From: an uncultured Christensenella sp.
GTDB taxonomy: Bacteria > Bacillota > Clostridia > Christensenellales > Borkfalkiaceae
Length of the DNA stretch: 25,321 bases
Direction: 5' to 3'
Assembly: GCA_910577875.1 (NCBI GenBank)
Contig: CAJTNY010000026.1
Span: 1-25,321 of the forward strand
Made by a program: the position numbers and the translations under genes. A model generated the notes under the pieces. It saw only the letters and a list, made by a program, of their open reading frames with translations, searched no databases and was not told the DNA's origin. Numbering within the stretch: position 1 is the stretch's first letter; each line of letters begins with the position of its first letter. Shown one piece after another: positions 22,676 to 25,321 of the stretch.

Positions 22676-24070
22676 ATGAGTAAAGTATTTATTGCTTGGA
22701 GTGGAAATAACGAGATTGCAAAACAGATAAAAGCGCATATAGACGAGAAAACGGGTTATGAGGCAATAGTCGGAGGAAATCTTTACGGTCACGACTCTAT
22801 TTATGTAGGCGGTACGATTATCGAGCAAATGAAAAAATGCGACCAGGCGATTTTGCTGATACAGAAAAATCCGCGCATAAACGCCATAAGCCCCAATCTT
22901 ATGTTTGAATGGGGTTACCTGCTCGCTAAACTCAATATAAAGAAGATACATAATTATTTTATAGACATTTCGCCGAATGACCCGGCTTTGCCGAGCGACT
23001 TGCACGGAGTGTGGGCGCACAGCATTTTCACGGACGGGCGGACGGAGGGCGAGATAGCCTCGGAGCTTGCCGATAAGTTTTTCGGTTCGCAGAACAATAC
23101 TCTTACTGAAAACAAGATGATGCTGATAATAAACAGGGACGAAACGAGAAAGAAAATACTTTCGCATCTCGTTGACCCGATATGTTCGAATTACGAAATG
23201 GCGCAGTATATCCTGTGTTATATTTACAGTTCGAACATTTATATCGAAACAAGACAGGAAGCGCTGAGCGATATGCAGAGTTTCCTTGACAGGTTAGACG
23301 ATTCGGGGTTCCAGTCTGCGGAGCTTGTGCTTGCATCAAGACTTGCGGTCACGTCTATAAAGTTTTTTCTCGATATAAAATACGTGACCGACGAACAGTA
23401 TATCAAGTTTGAAAAGTTCTACAAGCATCGCGAAAAGTTTGAAGATTTATTCGACAGAATAGACGATTTGCCGGAGAGCGAACTTAAGAACTGGCTTCTT
23501 GCGTTTGTTTACAACTTCCTGTCGTATTTATATCTTTTAATCGTTAACAGCGACGAAATCGATGACGACGTTATGCCTGACGATAAGAAGGCAGATTATT
23601 GTTACAGGCTTTACGACATTTCTGAGAAAGCGGCGAATCTTTGCAATACAATCGAGGGGCAGGCGCCGAACGTGAACCGTCAGCTCTGCACTCTGCTCAG
23701 AGGGTATATGTACCGCGATATGTTCTGTGCGTTGAATTGTCTGGAAAGAATAGAGAGCCTTGAAATAGTTCCGCGTTCGGAAGACAAGGAAAGCCGCCGC
23801 AAAAAAATACTTAACTGTCTTGAACTTTCATTCAAAGAGAGGAAAAAGCTTTACGACGAATACAGTCTTAAAAATATCAATTCCACGTTTATAAATAACA
23901 TCGAAATGGAATATTTTCTCGGACTTGCGGAATTACAGTTGTACGAGAGCGATGATGTGAGGCGTAAAAACCATAAGGAGAAGCTTATGCGTTACGTCGA
24001 GCGTGCAGACAGAAATATTTCCGAAAAGAAGGTCTTTACCGAAAAAATAAAAAATTATTTAAAAAAATAG
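22676..24070 (+). CDS. TIR-like (CAP12-type) nucleotide-binding protein with unknown helical C-terminal part
   Basis: A 464-residue protein. Residues 1-135 resemble the TIR-like domain of PF10137 (CAP12), a predicted nucleotide-binding or NAD-cleaving domain: SKVFIAWSGNNEIAKQIKAH, GGTIIEQMKKCDQAILLI (45-62), NLMFEWGYLLAKL (74-86; Glu78 is the likely catalytic residue), and LPSDLHGVW (105-113). The other 320 residues are charged, predicted helical and unknown to me; they may sense a trigger or assemble the protein. In CBASS systems this domain is fused to STING and triggered by cyclic dinucleotides, but no cyclase or STING is seen. It follows the CAT-like gene by 18 bases with GGGG as a ribosome binding site, and ends in TAG. 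Defence by NAD depletion is inference. Confidence 0.75.
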   Translation: MSKVFIAWSGNNEIAKQIKAHIDEKTGYEAIVGGNLYGHDSIYVGGTIIEQMKKCDQAILLIQKNPRINAISPNLMFEWGYLLAKLNIKKIHNYFIDISPNDPALPSDLHGVWAHSIFTDGRTEGEIASELADKFFGSQNNTLTENKMMLIINRDETRKKILSHLVDPICSNYEMAQYILCYIYSSNIYIETRQEALSDMQSFLDRLDDSGFQSAELVLASRLAVTSIKFFLDIKYVTDEQYIKFEKFYKHREKFEDLFDRIDDLPESELKNWLLAFVYNFLSYLYLLIVNSDEIDDDVMPDDKKADYCYRLYDISEKAANLCNTIEGQAPNVNRQLCTLLRGYMYRDMFCALNCLERIESLEIVPRSEDKESRRKKILNCLELSFKERKKLYDEYSLKNINSTFINNIEMEYFLGLAELQLYESDDVRRKNHKEKLMRYVERADRNISEKKVFTEKIKNYLKK

Positions 24071-24102
24071 TTTTTTTCACTGAAACCCGAGTTTTCAAAT
24101 AC

Positions 24103-24131
24103 TTGACAGTATAGAAATGAAAGTATATAAT
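24103..24131 (+). promoter_or_regulatory. Consensus promoter for the FMN riboswitch and ribU
   Basis: Exact TTGACA (24103-24108), a 17-base spacer and exact TATAAT (24126-24131). Transcription would begin near 24138, about 13 bases before the riboswitch. Confidence 0.93.
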
Positions 24132-24150
24132 TAAATCGAAATTTAAAGTT

Positions 24151-24263
24151 ATTCTTTGGGGCGGGGTGAAATTCCCCACCGGTGGTAAAGTCCACGAAGG
24201 TCGTTTTGACCCCGAACGGGTGAAATTCCCGTACCGACGGTATAGTCCGGATGTTAAAAGAAT
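24151..24263 (+). ncRNA. FMN riboswitch (RFN element)
   Basis: The closing stem ATTCTTT/AAAGAAT (24151-24157 with 24257-24263) is perfect, and the core elements are in the right order: GGGGCGGGGTGAAATTCCCC, ACCGGTGGTAAAGTCCACGA, ACGGGTGAAATTCCCG, and ACCGACGGTATAGTCCGGAT. All are hallmark sequences of the FMN aptamer. It lies in front of ribU, whose product imports riboflavin, so FMN would turn the gene off. Confidence 0.98.
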
Positions 24264-24285
24264 GTATGCGTTTCGCACGTTTATT

Positions 24286-24316
24286 TCGCTCCGATTTTTC
24301 GGAGCGATTTTTTTTT
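24286..24316 (+). terminator. Riboswitch-controlled intrinsic terminator
   Basis: TCGCTCCGA and TCGGAGCGA form a 9-bp perfect stem around TTTT, followed by nine T. It is 23 bases past the aptamer. The 5' arm part CGCTCC (24287-24292) could also pair with GGGGCG (24158-24163) inside the aptamer, giving a possible anti-terminator in the absence of FMN. Confidence 0.92.
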
Positions 24317-24357
24317 CAAAGAACGGCTTTAAAAATATTATTTTAAGGAGTTCTTTT

Positions 24358-25068
24358 ATGGAGCAGGAAACAAATCAGACTGCCGAGACTGCAGTCAGCG
24401 AAGCGGGGATAATTCCCGTTGAAACAATGAATGAGGTAAAGAGGAAGAAGAGCGTCGGTGAATTTTTCAAAAACTATTTTACTGCTACGAGAATGGCTTA
24501 TATTGCGGTATTTACGGCGCTATCGTTTATATTGCGTCTGCCTGTTTTCGAATTTCCCATATTCCCGGCAGTACCGTTTATGAAAATCGATTTTTCGGGA
24601 GTATTCGCCTTAATAGCAGGTTTCTCGCTGGGGCCTGTTGCGGGTGTTATAGTAAGCGTATTGAAAGAATTTATTTACGCGCTTTCGTTTACTCAGACGA
24701 TAGGAGTCGGAGAGCTTGCGAATATACTTATTATGTTGCCTTTTATTTTAATTCCTTCAATTATCTACAAAAAATACAAGGGAATTAAGGTGGTATTAGT
24801 AACAATTGCGATAGGCTGTGTTGCTCAGGCGATAATCTCCGTGCCTGTCAATTATCTTCTTACGTTCCCGTTCTTTTTAAATGCAATGGCAAACAAACCC
24901 TGGACGGAAGGTATGTCTTTCTATCTCACAGTATGGTACTGGGCGGTGCTGTTCAACTTCATTAAATGTCTTCTTCTATCTGTCGCCGTCGTGCTTTTGT
25001 ACAAACCCTTGTCAAGACTGATTAAGATGACTAACGACAAATTTTCCAAACGAAAGAAAAACGCATAA
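24358..25068 (+). CDS. ribU: Riboflavin transporter RibU (ECF S component)
   Basis: A 236-residue membrane protein, the substrate-binding component of an energy-coupling-factor transporter for riboflavin. About six membrane segments run from residue 47 to 218. The family pattern is visible in FEFPIFPAVPFMKIDFSGV (64-82), and EFIYALSF and GVGELANILI lie in the following segments. The N-terminal 40 residues are charged and soluble, longer than in B. subtilis RibU. The ATG at 24358 is preceded by AAGGAG; the frame is open upstream, but that part is the riboswitch. The ATPases and T subunit are not in this window and are normally shared. The FMN riboswitch confirms the substrate. Confidence 0.95.
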   Translation: MEQETNQTAETAVSEAGIIPVETMNEVKRKKSVGEFFKNYFTATRMAYIAVFTALSFILRLPVFEFPIFPAVPFMKIDFSGVFALIAGFSLGPVAGVIVSVLKEFIYALSFTQTIGVGELANILIMLPFILIPSIIYKKYKGIKVVLVTIAIGCVAQAIISVPVNYLLTFPFFLNAMANKPWTEGMSFYLTVWYWAVLFNFIKCLLLSVAVVLLYKPLSRLIKMTNDKFSKRKKNA

Positions 25069-25091
25069 AAAACAAGCCCCGCGCAAAGCAC

Positions 25092-25108
25092 AATTCCCAT
25101 AGGGAATT
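25092..25108. repeat. Short perfect inverted repeat after ribU
   Basis: AATTCCC-ATA-GGGAATT, 23 bases past the ribU stop. There is no T-run, so it is not a standard terminator; it may protect the RNA end or be incidental. Confidence 0.3.
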
Positions 25109-25148
25109 AAATACTAAATTTTTAAGAGTTGTACTTTCAAACGAGAAC

Positions 25149-25182
25149 AAAAGCTCTCGAACGATATGTTCGAGAGCTTTTT
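25149..25182. terminator. Bidirectional terminator between ribU and the minus-strand gene
   Basis: AAAAGCTCTCGAAC and GTTCGAGAGCTTTT pair over 14 bases around GATAT. Each strand ends in a T-run after its stem, so it can end ribU transcripts (rightward) and the gene at the right edge (leftward). Confidence 0.92.
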
Positions 25183-25219
25183 ACTACAAACTATTTGGAA
25201 GGATAAATTGAAATTTATA

Positions 25220-25321
25220 TTACTGTCTATAATAACTCTCTGCAAGTTCAAGAAACTTCTTCTCGTTTAGGATTTCGTTTGATATATATTGTCCGTTATA
25301 AAATACGGCGTAATTCGTCCA
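25220..25321 (-). CDS. C-terminal tail of a minus-strand gene, possibly a YoaP-domain GNAT acetyltransferase
   Basis: Cut by the right edge; only the last 33 codons are here. The tail WTNYAVFYNGQYISNEI followed by LNEKKFLELAESYY is protein-like and ends in TAA 38 bases before the bidirectional terminator. The FYNG...SNEILNEKKF pattern reminds me of the C-terminal YoaP-type domain of some clostridial GNAT acetyltransferases, but this is a weak match from memory. The rest lies beyond the window. Confidence 0.55.
   Translation of the reverse strand, partial: WTNYAVFYNGQYISNEILNEKKFLELAESYYRQ

Noticed and set aside
22622..23167. Minus-strand open frame across the start of the TIR-like gene
   Set aside because: No start signal, no recognisable protein features, and it is antiparallel to a well-supported gene.
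24166..24357. Upstream extension of the RibU frame
   Set aside because: This stretch is the FMN riboswitch and its terminator; the AAGGAG before 24358 marks the real start.

Overview
The window reads as a chromosomal segment of a low- to mid-GC Gram-positive bacterium, most likely a Clostridia-type member of the Bacillota (Firmicutes). The grounds are AGGAGG-type ribosome binding sites, near-consensus TTGACA/TATAAT promoters, several TTG and GTG starts, and a gene order that largely matches the ylxM-ffh-rpsP-khpA-rimM-trmD-rbgA-rnhB-yraN ... dprA-topA-trmFO-hslV-hslU block known from Bacillus subtilis. No tRNA, rRNA, CRISPR array or insertion sequence was recognised. The calls rest on reading the sequence and on family knowledge; no database search was run.

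Left edge (1-1000): two genes on the minus strand, a MarR-type regulator and an unrecognised 76-residue protein. A perfect palindrome sits at the MarR promoter and a strong minus-strand promoter lies upstream of the small gene. A divergent plus-strand promoter (972-1000) starts the long rightward block.

Region 1029-6458 is a tightly packed translation and ribosome-biogenesis cluster: YlxM and Ffh (signal recognition particle), S16, the KH protein KhpA, RimM, TrmD, RbgA, RNase HII and YraN. A terminator-like hairpin sits between khpA and rimM and may act as an attenuator. Region 6459-8890 departs from the Bacillus order. It holds a phosphoribosyltransferase-fold protein without the usual acidic pair, a wrecked BspA-like leucine-rich lipoprotein gene (one frameshift, three nonsense codons), and rplS (L19) away from its usual place after trmD, with its own promoter and terminator.

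Region 8919-19840 carries DNA uptake and topology genes (comM, dprA, topA), tRNA modification (trmFO), the HslUV protease, a membrane-anchored Sel1-repeat protein, histidyl-tRNA synthetase and thioredoxin, closed by a clear terminator. xerC (codV) and codY, which flank hslVU in B. subtilis, are absent here.

Region 19851-24070 starts at a good promoter and runs glyA, degV, a chloramphenicol acetyltransferase-fold protein and, last, a 464-residue protein with an N-terminal TIR-like domain (CAP12/PF10137 type) and a roughly 320-residue unrecognised helical C-terminal part. This last gene is the best candidate for an undescribed system, possibly a single-gene NAD-depleting defence protein, though no partner gene is seen. 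The right end holds a consensus promoter, an FMN riboswitch with a terminator, the riboflavin transporter gene ribU, a bidirectional terminator, and the C-terminal tail of a minus-strand gene cut by the window end.
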